Origin: Mastigamoeba balamuthi
Taxonomy: Eukaryota > Evosea > Mastigamoebida > Mastigamoebidae
DNA length: 64,000 bases
Reading direction: 5' to 3'
Assembly (NCBI GenBank): GCA_902651635.1
Contig: CACRSC010000472.1
Location: 47,562-111,561 of the forward strand
Part shown: piece by piece, positions 12,401-24,604 of the stretch
Numbering within the stretch: position 1 is the first letter of the stretch
Layout of the letters: each line of letters starts with the position of its first letter
Notes under the pieces: generated by a model
Told to the model about the DNA's origin: nothing
Seen by the model: only the letters and a program-made list of their open reading frames with translations
Database searches by the model: none
Made by a program: the position numbers and the translations under genes

Positions 12401-12637
12401 GGTATCCGCCTTCATGGACAGATCCACGGTGCCTTTCCCCAACTGTTTACACACGTCCTGACAGCGTGTTGTCTCTCTCAGGACGTGCGCAAGTGCCAGA
12501 TTGCGTTCGTGGAGTTCATCGTGAAGCCACTTGCAGATCTCCTCCAGAAAATGATGCCCGAGATTGAGGGCACCATTGTGTCCAATCTCGCGAGTAACCT
12601 GAGCGCTTGGAAGGACAAGAAGAAGGGAAAGGTGTGA
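9472..12637 (+). CDS. Transmembrane receptor-like protein with cytoplasmic class I cyclic-nucleotide phosphodiesterase
   Basis: One gene of 963 codons in seven exons. Introns are 10130-10173, 11100-11138, 11708-11751, 11867-11920, 12083-12122 and 12429-12481, all in frame. Residues 1-~25 form a signal peptide. The ectodomain has an EGF-like module (~332-365, CSGHGTCNNGVCSC) and a CUB-like module (~369-489), plus many N-x-S/T sites. A membrane helix spans ~498-521. After a short charged, coiled-coil-like linker comes a PDEase_I catalytic domain: YHNSRHAADV (719-), CHDYQHPGVNN (757-), FSDLSN (D868) and the purine-contacting QIAF glutamine (~918). All four metal-binding residues (H724, H758, D759, D868) are present, so it should hydrolyse cAMP or cGMP. 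The 39-nt intron 11100-11138 (GTACGT donor, ACTGAC branch, TTTTAG acceptor) joins the membrane helix to the linker in phase 0. This is the key evidence for a single gene. Intron 11867-11920 is 54 nt and contains no stop, so it could also be retained. Confidence 0.85.
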
Positions 12638-12754
12638 TAGGTCGATACCCGAGCGATGTAAGCAAAAGAAGAACACCTCGTGTTCGTTTTCCAACGACAC
12701 AAACAGAACCCCTCCCGTGTGAGCAACCGCGAAGCGCGCAGAAGCCACGTCCCG

Positions 12755-15700
12755 CTACGCGATGTAGCTGTACATGTCCTTCTTCCCTTCGACTCGTTCG
12801 AGGTACTCTGCCGGCATGCGTGAGCAACGGAGGCCCCAGTGAAATTTCTATTAGCACCCTTCTCTATCAGGCTGTCGATCTCCTTCTTGATGAGCGGCAG
12901 GCGGGGCTTAAAGTGCGTCTGCAGCTCCGCGATCACCTCGGCGACGAGGTTTACGTGGCTGAGCTCCCGTCGCATCTTCATGATGCGCACAATGGCCGCC
13001 ATGACCTGCCACTTGCGCTCCTCCTCGACCTGCCTGTGCGCCTGCGTGTTCTCTTCTCTCACCTGCTGCTGCGCCGGCACGTTGATAATGACCTTGGTCT
13101 TCTTGCTGCACGTAGTGTTAGAACTCAGAGGTCCAAGGGGGAGCTGAGCCCGCTCGCACTTCTTGTACTCTGGGTTGACCTGGAACTTGGCGGACTTGGG
13201 AAAATCGTCCGCGTCGGCGTCCACAAGGAGGATCCTCAGTTTCACCAGGGACTGCAACAGGGAGTTGGCTGATGAGCTCCTTGTCAGTCAGATTGATAGC
13301 GTGCCTGGAGCGTCTGTAGGACCACCTGATCTGTGAGCTGCGTTGTGTCCTGAATCTCCTCCCGTGTGATCAGCGGCTTCTGGTTGAAGAGCAGTAGAAT
13401 CCCCGCTTGGTACGTCGACGACGTGAATGTGTAGTTCACTGCAAGGCTCATGAGAACGGACCAAGCGTCCTCGACAGAGGGGAGGGAGGGTCCGTGCCCT
13501 TGCTCGCGGACGAGAAGGCCACGTCTGCTTTTGACAGCTGGTGCAGCCAATTGAGCTTTCTTCCCTGGAACTTTGTGTTGAAGAACTTGGTGAACACCTC
13601 CTGGCACTTGATCATCTGCACAACTTTCAGCTTTCTGTAGTGCGGGAAATGGTATGGTGAAGTACCTCCGGGGGGAGCACAAAGTTGGTCTTTGCAGAGC
13701 TGAGGGGCCACGCGTGCGTCGTGAGGACGAGCATGGAGAAGTCCAGCCCGAGCGGCTTGCCCTTGATCGCCGTGTCCGCGAACTCGTGCATCAGCGAGGC
13801 GCTTACGCCCATGTCGGTGAACATCTTCTGGAGCTTCGTCGTGTACTCGAGGCCGCACAGCGAGCGCAGCTTCGAGATCATCGACTCCTCGAGCTCCGAC
13901 GACGCGCTGGTGCCCTGTATGAGGCGCTTGGCCAGCGCGCGCGAGTAGAACGTCTGGAACACGTCCTTGTCCTCGATGTACTTGAACACAACCATCACGT
14001 CCCCCATCGTCTTCTCCATCTCCTGCTCGGGCAGCGCGTGCATGCTCTTCTTCAGGATCACGTCTGTGAACTTGGCCAGCAGCTCCGGCGACTGCACGGA
14101 GCGCATTCGTGAGACAAATGTCAAAAGGGATACCATGATGGAGAGGGCGTCCTTGCCTTGGAGAGGGCGTTCGCGCCGGCGGCCTTGCTCACGGCGTTGT
14201 CGTTCATGAACTTGCGACAGGCCTTGTCGAGCGACTGCACGAACCCAGGCTCGTTCTTGAACGCCGTGGTAGTGAGGTCGTTGAACTTGCGGAAGATCTT
14301 GATCAGCGTGTCCACGTACAGCTTTGGGTCCTGTACACACTCGGGCTGTTAGCCTATTTGATCACGTGACAGCTCTCCTCCCTCCATCCGCCTCCCTTGG
14401 CGCAAACAAGTTCAAAGAGTGCGCACGTTTCCGGCACTGTCCGCGACTGCCTCGACAGTGGCCAGACCCACAGTCTGCACGTGGTTCTCGAACGTGTTCC
14501 TCAGGGGATCGAGACCTCTCTGCACGCGCGACAACAGAGAGAAGACCCTCGCCAGGTCTGCGCACCACCACAGCACCGGCAGACCCAGTCAGCTTGAGTG
14601 AAGAGTGCCGCGACGGCACAAAGGGGGAGGGCCGGAGGTCGGTGCCTTCTTTTCTGTCCTCCTGCAGCATGACGAGGAACTCGGACCACATGGCGTCGAG
14701 GTGCTTCTCGATGAGCACCTGCTCGAGGCGCTGGACGACCTCCTGCTCCGTGCTGGGGTGCAGGTACGCCTTGCATCTTCGCACCTCCTCCGCCAGGCGC
14801 GTCTCCACGCGGCGCATGTAGTCGCTCACGCTGTTCGACGCGATGAACGACGCCGACTCGCGCGCGTAGTAGGCCTCGGCGGCCGCGACGTACTCGTCGC
14901 AGAAGAACTCCTTGTAGATCTGCAGCGTCGGCTCCCCCTTGCCGTTCTTGCTCAGCCCCAGGCTCACTGCAGGCCGCCCACGTCAGCCCCGGACCCCGCC
15001 ACCCAGTTCGAAGCCTGGCCAGCACACACGAGAAGCGGCCCTGTCGGGGCGGCCACACACAGAAATACCACAAAATCTCTTGCAGGAAAAGAAAAAGGAA
15101 ACCGAAGCAGAAGCGCGGCATTCCCAACGCATTCCCAACGCATTCCAACGCATTCCCACAACAAAAACGGACACCTGCAACGCAACGGCACCGCGCGGAC
15201 GAGCCTGGATGGAGGGGAGTGGGGAGCTCGCACCGTAGGTGGCGATGACGGCGCCGACGAGGGCGGCGTTGATCTGGTCGCCGTTGCGCTCGGCCTCGAC
15301 GAGGGCCAGGACGGCGTTGGTGAGGCGCGTCTTGAGCGCGTTGAAGAAGTGGTCGCGCCAGATGACCAGCGACTGCGAGTACACCTCGCACACGTCCGTC
15401 CTCCTGCCGTCGTCCGCCTCCCTCTTGATCCAGTGCCGGTTCTGGCAGCCCCCGCCCGAGCCCCAGCAACGGGTGGAGAAGGTCAGGAAAACCCCGACAA
15501 GTGGGTGCCGGCCTTTGTACCAGATACTGGAAGATGTGATTGAGGCTTTTCGTGGCAAGCGTGTAGCGCTGCCACTCGGTGACGTAGAACTGCAGCATCC
15601 CCTCGCCCGACGGCTTCGCGTCCACCGCCTGACCCGTCATCAGCAGTGCCGAGTCAGCAGCTGCAGGCCGGCACTCACTGGCGCGGGGGGGTGGCGCCGA

Positions 15701-16342
15701 GTAGTGAAGGCAGAGAGCGGCCCCCCCAAATCGCTGGTGCTGCGCCATCCCGGCAGCAGACAGAGAGAGGGGAGCGGACACAAATAAAAGATCCCCCCCC
15801 CTTCGCCCCAACGCTGAAAAAACGAACCGCAACGCCACGAGAAACACTCAAAAATGAATAAAAACCAAGAAACTCCGCCGAGGGCCCGGAAGACAAGGCA
15901 GGGCACGGGCAGCGAGGGTCGGCTGCGGGGGTAGGGCGGCCCTCGGGGGTGCGGAGCTACCTTGAGCAGGGTCTTCATGTGGCGCTTGAGCAGATCCGTG
16001 ACGCGGGCGTAGAGATCCTCGCCGACAAAGTTGGCCCCGGGGCTGGCCTTGCCCGCGCTCTGGGGCCTCTGGGGCCTCGCCGTCGTGCAGTGGTTGTACA
16101 CCGCGCTGGGTAGGGGGCGGGAGGTGAGCGCGGGGCGCGGGTGCTGGGCGGAGGGGGGTCGCGAGGGCGGACGTGTAGAGCTGCATCCAGCGGGCCATCG
16201 GGAAGGACTGGTCGACGTTGCGGAGGACCGTCTGCATGCCGGCCTCGATGTCGGGCCAGACGTCGTCGATGCCGAAGCGGCGCGCGGGCGTCGGCGAGGA
16301 GGACTGCGCCGCTGCAACGCGGAGGGGCTCGGGTGTCGCCAT
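12755..16342 (-). CDS. Cullin-1-like ubiquitin ligase scaffold
   Basis: Multi-exon minus-strand gene, start at 16342 (MATPEPLRVAAAQSS), stop at 12755-12757. The N-terminal repeats include DVWPDIEAGMQTV..WMQLYT and a VYNHCTT exon, as in CUL1. The cullin-homology region has FKYIEDKDVFQTFYSRALAK, LRSLCGLEYTTKLQKMF and STYQAGILLLFN. The C-terminus carries the neddylation block AAIVRIMKMRRELSHVNLV and ends KKDMYSYIA, the standard cullin C-terminus. The lysine of IVRIMK is the expected NEDD8 site. It scaffolds SCF-type E3 ligases between a RING protein and a Skp1/F-box adaptor. It converges on the receptor-phosphodiesterase gene with 117 bp between. A long intron (about 14966-15233) contains a small tandem repeat. 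I count at least nine introns; some borders are approximate. Confidence 0.9.
15119..15160 (+). repeat. Short tandem repeat in cullin intron
   Basis: About three or four copies of a 10-11 bp unit (ATTCCCAACGC) with slight variation. It sits in the AT-richer middle of the longest cullin intron. CAACGC also occurs at intron acceptors and in the dispersed motif described elsewhere. Confidence 0.6.
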
Positions 16343-16574
16343 GAACGTTTAAACACACAGATTTCGGTAATATCCCAGGCCAATATCTTCCTTTTGATTT
16401 CCTCCTCCCTCACTGAGATCGCTTGCTGACGTTCAACGCGGCAGCGTATCAGCCGAGGCAATGCCAAACTCAGTGAATAACTGGAGTAAAGATCTATTAG
16501 ATTATACTCCCTGCTCCAGAGACACCAATGTGCTCTCCCAAGTGCCAGCAACGGCAAAGGTATTTTGCTGTGGG
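16343..16574. other. Spacer upstream of cullin
   Basis: Between the cullin start and the end of the reductase gene on the same strand. It is moderately AT-rich and should contain the cullin promoter. No gene seen. Confidence 0.5.
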
Positions 16575-18371
<1,797 letters not shown>

Positions 18372-20536
18372 GAAAACAACAAACGCTCAACAGTGCAGAA
18401 AATTCTGTACGCGCCACCAATCTTCCACCAAAAAAATCTGATGAAAAAGCGGCGCGATCTTGGGTGCTAGGGTCCTAAGGCCTTCTTCACGGACTTTGCC
18501 ATCATATTAAATTGTAGTTGCTTAACCAGCTCTGGGAGAGAGTTAACCTTGCAAAGGGCCCATCTACCTTGTTGCTTCAGCCCTGCCTCTATCTCTCTAC
18601 ATCAGGGGAAATTGTTGCCCTTTACTAGATCACCGAACAAGCTCTTAGCACCATTTCAGAACATGCAAGACTGATCCAATGTTATTCCCTTCTGCTCTAA
18701 GAGGAACCGGCCTTTTAGACCAGGGGAATGTGTTATCTATGGAAAGGGAACACTGTTATTTCTTTTGCATCAAACCCCTAAAACCCCTTTTCAAAGTTCA
18801 CACTTATTGCTACTCAGGTTCGAAACCCATGCAAAGTCCTTTCTTCATAAAAATTCTTGCAGTAAAAGAAGATAGCTGGAATAACATTTATGCAGTTATT
18901 TCTGTATATACCATAACCTTCTGCCAGTCAATAGAAACCCAGGTCTGTTTTCAGTAGAAAAATCATGATACTCACGCAAATTCCAGTAGTACAGCATATT
19001 AAAGATCTGACTGTTCCTTTGTGCAACTCTTTGTCCAGTTCCGATGTACTGTGAAAGCCTCTGCTTACTTGTAGTAGAACAAGATAAGTTTGAAGGAGAG
19101 ATAACATATCATTAACTGCAGGCCCCGAACAGTTGGGTTTTGTTAAGAAGACAAGTAAATATTTCAAGTTCCTAATGCTCTTATGATTCTGCCATCAATA
19201 GAGCCATATTTGCATGGACTCCATTAAAGAACATTCTTCATACATAAATAAGGTAATAATACAACAATGAATGACTTAGGTATTCTGAGGTAAGCACCCT
19301 GAGAAAAAAAGACTCCAATGGCATTATGAATTACACACTCAAGCTCATTACTCTTCACAAAAGAACCATAAGAAAAATCCTAAACTTGCAGAAGAGTGTA
19401 TGTAGAAAGCCCTGATGATTACCTAAAGGTGCAGAAGATATCACTGATAATAGTTCAGATATGCCAGACACATATGGATTAATAACAGATGATTTCCTCT
19501 ATGATCATTTCACAGAATGACAGTTCACTTCATTGACTGCCTTTGAAATTCATGAGAAGGTCCTCAAAAATTCAACTCACAAAGATCTCGAGGGTAACAG
19601 GCAATGTATACTAGTATATAGTATACACCGGGGCTGAGCTGCTCTCCGTCTTTTAGGCCATTGTGGTACTTATGCTTATCACAGGTGATAATGGGACGAA
19701 CATCACACAGTGAGCTCTGAGGGTGAAACACACACTGGTTCTGGTTCTGCCCATATCACCGATTAACCTGTCCCTTAATAATCTCGTTCTTCACTTTTCA
19801 CTACTTTTGTGTTCTTCTGTGTTCTCTTGTCTAATTGATGCGATTTTCAGTGTAGTGTAAAGCACAGTGTGAATACAGTGGCGTTCCATACAAAGCATAC
19901 ATGTACCCCGTGTTTATGGTGCAGTGACCTTTCATAATAGTACTGGTATTTCATCTGTCCTTGGGTCCAGAATGGCATAACCTCTGTTTGCTCTGCTGCT
20001 ATGGCAGATTTGACATGTACTTACGAAACAGAACCAAAAGAAGCACAAGATCAAGACTTCATATCCAGAATCTCCCAAGCCCAAGGAAAGTCTCTAAATT
20101 GATTGTTATTCTTTTAGAGTTGAAGAAGTTTCGAGGTAATCTCAGAGGCATAGAGCCAAAAAAACTTGCTCAAATCAAGCCGATCTGATAGTTCTGAGAA
20201 AAATCGCCTTCTATTCATATGGTCAGCCACTTGCTGGATATTTTTGATCTTGAGTACATTCTCTGAACAAGCTCGCAACACTGTTTACGATGCTCAGTGC
20301 CTCTCGCACTGCTGAAGAGAGAGCAGTACAGGTGGTTCTGGTTGAGCAGGCTCAAACTTCATTCGCCACTGCATATGGGCAGCAGCACTGTTTTTCCCAT
20401 GAATGCCTGTGTGGTGTGGTTGGCAGGCTGATGTAGGGGACATTGAAAATTGATTTCCTCCATCCACAGAATATTATGTAATCTCGGCTTCTCGACCCGC
20501 AAATCACACTGCAGCAGTGGCAGCAGGCACCATAAA
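18372..20536. other. AT-rich island without recognisable genes
   Basis: About 2.2 kb with clearly lower GC than the flanking genes and only short reading frames. I found no intact gene, tRNA or recognisable transposon protein. An alternating run near 19609-19627 (ACTAGTATATAGTATAC) is partly palindromic. It looks like intergenic or decayed repetitive DNA. Confidence 0.5.
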
Positions 20537-20698
20537 TCACGAGAATCTAGCAGAGCGGCGATCCACATGTAGTTTCTTCTTCAATTCGGCCAGTCTCTCC
20601 TGCTGCCGCTGCTGTTCTTTGTCTGTCACAATTACGGGGGGAAGGTCGATCAGGCACTGCCCCACCCACAGTGCGAGGCAGTCTCGCTCGGCAGACAT
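20537..20698 (-). CDS. Possible small coiled-coil protein (53 aa)
   Basis: Short reading frame from ATG at 20698. It begins MSAERDCLALWVGQCL and continues with a charged segment (KEQQRQQERLAELKKKLH) that would form a short coiled coil. Local GC is higher than in the AT-rich DNA on its lower-coordinate side, which is why I list it. It could be the last exon of a longer gene or chance. I do not recognise the family. It is divergent from the kinase gene at 20815. Confidence 0.3.
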   Translation of the reverse strand: MSAERDCLALWVGQCLIDLPPVIVTDKEQQRQQERLAELKKKLHVDRRSARFS

Positions 20699-20814
20699 TC
20701 GTGTGGTAACGATAAAGATCACAACGTGCAGCTGTGAAACACTCGGCTCAATTGCTTATTGAAAATCAAGATTTGTATAGGCCCCCAGAGACAAAAACCT
20801 ATAACAGCGCGTGC

Positions 20815-22843
20815 ATGAATCACAGAGAGGACAGCGAGTCGGCACCGCCAGTCGTGCACTTCCAGGTGCAGGGCAGGGGCAATGTGCAGGTGGCGGTGTT
20901 ATTACGGACCGGGGGGCGGATCCACGTGGGGGAGCTGAAGAAGGTGCTGCACGCGTCCTCTGTCAAGCGCCTGCGCGGCACAGTCGCCACCACCATAATG
21001 GCCGGTCCCGACGGCATCCTCAGCGAGGACTCCTTCGATCCCGAAGTCATACACTTCGTCACCGTCGACCCCCTTCCTCCGACTTATGCTCCAGTCACGG
21101 GTACTCTATCCAACACAATTGAGTTTGAGTTCACGGAGATTTCTGTCCCATCACAGCAGTGCAGGATGTATCTGCGGACTACTGCTCCGAGATAGCCGTC
21201 CCTCTGGATCCATTCGTCTTCGAACGGCTGATGAGGGTTCCTCGCAGCGCGGCTGAGGTGGATGCCTGGTGCGCGGACCTCGGGGACGTCGAGGCAGAAC
21301 CCCCAGCCATCCCTGTCCCGGTGGACCCCGTGGTCTTCTCCGATCCCTTGCGCGAAGTGCCCTCGTGGCTTGACAGGGTAAACACTCATCTGCGCAGCTG
21401 CATCGGGGCGTTGATCAGCGAGTTCTACTCGGCGAGGTTGCCTCCTCTCCCTGCCTGCTCTGCACTCAATTGCTCATTTGCCACCTGCCAGGAGTCTGAG
21501 AGAGGGTACCGATCTGATCGCACAATTCAACCACTACCATACAGCGTGCTCTGTTTGGTCTGCGCTGCTTCCCTACATCCAAGGGCACTCCGATCTGGCA
21601 GGGAATCGCTTCCCGACCGTGTGGCTTTCCCTCAATGCATGTGATGTGGGTGCCAGCACGGACAGGCTTCCTGAGGGGTCGATGTACTTCAACGAGGCTC
21701 CTCTCTACACGGGCACGCACAACCCTTCTGTGCTATCACCACCTGAGATCTAACTCGGCCACAGCGGAGCTCCAGGCTATCACACCTGCCCGAGGGAATG
21801 AAGATGCACTCGAAAGTGCGTATGGTGAGCTGTACCTCAAGAGCGACTTTCGTGCTGAGTTCTGGGGTCCGCTCTGGTTCCGCCTTGGCTCTGTGGGAAC
21901 GAACAATGTGGTGCAGCACGTTGCCATTGTCGACCGCAGAGTCGTGCCCGAGGAAACAGTGCCGTGCCTCTACCAGCACACACACTCCAGGGCTGCCGCA
22001 AGCCACGTCCGCATCTTCAAAATTGGACCCTTGCTTCACTTCACCCAGTTCCAAGTCAGTAATCAGCTGGGCATTTGCTGCTCGTACACGTGCCTCACGC
22101 TCTTGCACACTGTTTCTTGCTTGCAGGATGTTTGCGAGGCAGTCCGAGTATCGTTGAACGTTTTCCGGTTGTGCCTCTCGATGAACGCGGTGACCCTTGC
22201 GAAGAAGACAATCTACGGGGCTCTCTCAACTGTCAGGACAAGACTTCGCAAAGATGGGATGCACGTCCGTGTCACGAAGAGCTTCTTCACCACCGCAGAG
22301 AGGCACAGGGAGCTTCTTGCAATTTACGACTGCCTCGAGGGGCCTGGGGCAGCCGTTGTCAAGGGCTGCCCGCACCTCGTCCAGGTAACTCGGAAGGCGA
22401 CCACGGAGACGGTGTGGACTCTGGTCATTTCTCCACCCTGCTTCCACGACATGCCGATATCGGAGCGAGAGTTGGCGGACGCCGTGCGGTCTGTACTTCT
22501 GGCGCTGGAAGTCCTGCACGGACTGGGCATATACCACTGCGACATCCGCTGGCCCAACGTCATGCGTGCCAGCGTCACCAGGCAGTGGGTGCTGATTGAC
22601 CTTGAATTGGCGACCAAGGAGGCCGGCGTGCTGCTCACGGACTTTCGGGTGAAGCCCCCAGAGGAGGTCAGCGGAGCTCCCGGGGACCTGTGGCAGGTCG
22701 GCCACCTGATGTCTGACCCTTCGGTATTCCATCTGCTGGGGCCGGCAGGGAGGAAGCTGGCTGATTGGTTACTGCAGATCTCTCCTCGGGATAGGCCAAG
22801 GCTGCACACCGCCCTCAGTTGCGAGTGGCTGCAGCAGCAGTAG
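20815..22843 (+). CDS. Crinkler-like protein: header-type N-terminus plus atypical protein kinase domain (598 aa)
   Basis: Five exons: 20815-21100, 21160-21436, 21492-21729, 21776-22054, 22127-22843. The four introns of 46-72 nt all preserve frame. The N-terminus (NVQVAVLLRTGGRIHVGELKK) resembles the ubiquitin-like header of Crinkler (CRN) proteins, where a V-x-x-LK motif follows the second strand. The C-terminal half is a divergent kinase: a K near 411 (RVTKSFF), HCDIRWPNVM catalytic loop (D499, N504) and VLIDLELA (D518) in place of DFG. H-x-D-I-R-W-x-N loops are typical of kinases found in CRN proteins and the fungal FunK1 group. The middle (95-360) is unassigned and may be the variable CRN segment. 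CRN-family proteins occur in many eukaryotes, including amoebae, and some are transferred between cells. A role here is not known. It borders an AT-rich island. The kinase identity is fairly secure, the CRN link less so. Confidence 0.65.
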
Positions 22844-23188
22844 GAAACTCCTCCTCCATTCTCTTCTCGCAATACGAGCTCGGGTCAGCAAGTGGCTGTG
22901 GCAATTCCCCTGGGTTGATCCTAAGCTGCCTCGTTCTGATGACTTGAACCACGGGAACCCTCTCCGCAACCGCGAGAACAATGGACTGGCAGAGCATTGA
23001 TGAGTCGTGATATCATCCCGTCTCGCTCCTATTCACTCAGACCTCAGATCAATTTGGCATCATCTAACATGCATGTCACCTGGATTTCTGCGACAATGGT
23101 GCGGAATTCGTTGGTATACTGGATTGTGCAGTTTGCTCAGTTTGCATTCGGACGGAGTCTCAGTCTGTGCATCAGAAACGTTGCTGAC
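22844..23188. other. Intergenic spacer
   Basis: Between two genes on the + strand. It would hold the 3' end of the kinase transcript and the promoter of the dehydrogenase. The frame upstream of 23189 stays open back to about 22997, but the upstream extension does not resemble the family, so I start the dehydrogenase at 23189. Confidence 0.5.
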
Positions 23189-24261
23189 ATGACCAAGACA
23201 GTGCTGATATATGCACGCGCGGGAGACGAGACTGCAGATGTGCTGTTGTCACGCCTGCAGCGCTCGGGTGCTCCTGTCCACGCTGTCCTGGGTCACAGCC
23301 CTGATGACCTCGCCTCCTCGTTCGCCACCGCAGACGCACTCATCGCCTGGTACGTCTCCCGCTCCGCCGTCGAGCAGGCAAGCCTCTTCACCGCCGCCAT
23401 CCCGATCACTCGAATCCACCCTTTATTACGCATTGAGAAACAAACACGCACACGTAGATTGTCGACGGGGCTCCGGGGATTCGGTGGGTGCACTCCAAGT
23501 TTGCTGGGCTGGATTGGTTGCTCTACCCCGCAGCACCACAAGCCTTCATCGCCCGCTCCGTCGTCGTGACAACCACCCGGACGGTCTACAGCTGGTCGCT
23601 GGCCGAGTGGGCCCTCACGGGCGCCCTCTACTTCGAGAAGCAAATCTCGCGCCTACAGCGTCAGCAGGCCTTGCGCTCGTGGGACAAGTTCATCGTCGGT
23701 GAGCTCCGCGGCAAGACGCTCTGCGTCGTGGGCTATGGGGACGTCGGCCGCTGCATTGCGACTCTCGCCCACGCCTTCGGAATGCGCATCCTCGCGGTTC
23801 GACGCTCCGCGGGAACCTCCACCGACCCCACAGGCCTCGCATCGCAGGTTGCGGGCCCCGAGTCACTCGAGGCGTTCCTGTCGCAGGCCGACTACATCAC
23901 ACTGGCACTGCCGTTGACCCCTCAGACACGCGGGCTCTTGGGGCCTCGGCAGCTGGCGGCGATTCGGCGAGGCGCGGTACTCATCAACGTGGGCCGCGGG
24001 GCGACGGTCGACGAGGGAGCGCTGGTCGAGGCGCTGCGCGAGGGGCACCTCGCGGGTGCGGCACTGGACGCGGCGACGGTGGAGCCGCTGCCCGAGAGCA
24101 GCGAGCTGTGGTCGCTGCCCAACGTGCTGATCTCTCCGCACTGCGCCGACAACACGCCCGCATGGACCGAGGACGCGTACCTTGTCGCCGAGGAGAACTG
24201 CAAGCGGTTCTGCCGTGACGAGCCACTGCAGTTCGTCGCCGACACCACCGCGGGCTACTGA
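23189..24261 (+). CDS. D-isomer specific 2-hydroxyacid dehydrogenase (336 aa)
   Basis: Two exons (23189-23395, 23458-24261). The NAD-binding fold has VVGYGDVGRCIA (GxGxxG-type). The catalytic set is present: NVGRG with the arginine, an acidic residue in the VEPLP segment, and ISPHCADN with the histidine. SADYITLALPLT-type and LLGPRQLAAIRRGAVLINVGRG blocks are standard. The N-terminal half (TKTVLIYARAG...ADALIAW) and the GIRWVHSKFAGLD stretch match glyoxylate/hydroxypyruvate-reductase-like members. The substrate is not predictable. Exons join correctly only if the intron starts with GC (GCC|GCCATC) at 23396, because no GT in the right phase exists. This is either a GC..AG intron or a sequence error. 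Confidence 0.85.
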
Positions 24262-24604
24262 GGGCCCTTGCACGTGCCAGCAGCTACAGGAGACTGCACA
24301 TCGCCCTCGAATGGCTGGCGAACCACTCTCACCACCGCATCTCGCACACATCAATCGGCAGTCACCGCGGTGCATTCGAGGAAACGCCTGGCTCGAAGGA
24401 TGTCCACCAGCCACCTAACAGCGGATAGGTCTCCGCGTTCGTGCTCCTTACGTTTAGATTTTTCCTTCCGCACATACGACGACGCTCTCGGTTCAACTTG
24501 CTGACTTCGCGCAAGTAGCCGGCAGACACAGCAGGATCGACAAAAGCGGCCGTGAAGCAAGCACTTAATAACTCGTAGATCATGCTTCTGTTACAGAAGA
24601 CAAC
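24262..24604. other. Convergent intergenic spacer
   Basis: Between the ends of the dehydrogenase (+) and the four-repeat protein (-). No gene seen. Confidence 0.5.

Noticed and set aside
11139-12637. A separate soluble phosphodiesterase gene starting at ATG 11169
   Set aside because: The 39-nt intron just upstream joins it in phase 0 to the transmembrane part; no spacer or promoter-sized gap exists.
18372-20536. Possible transposon gene in the first AT-rich island
   Set aside because: Only short unrelated frames; no catalytic motif or terminal repeats seen.
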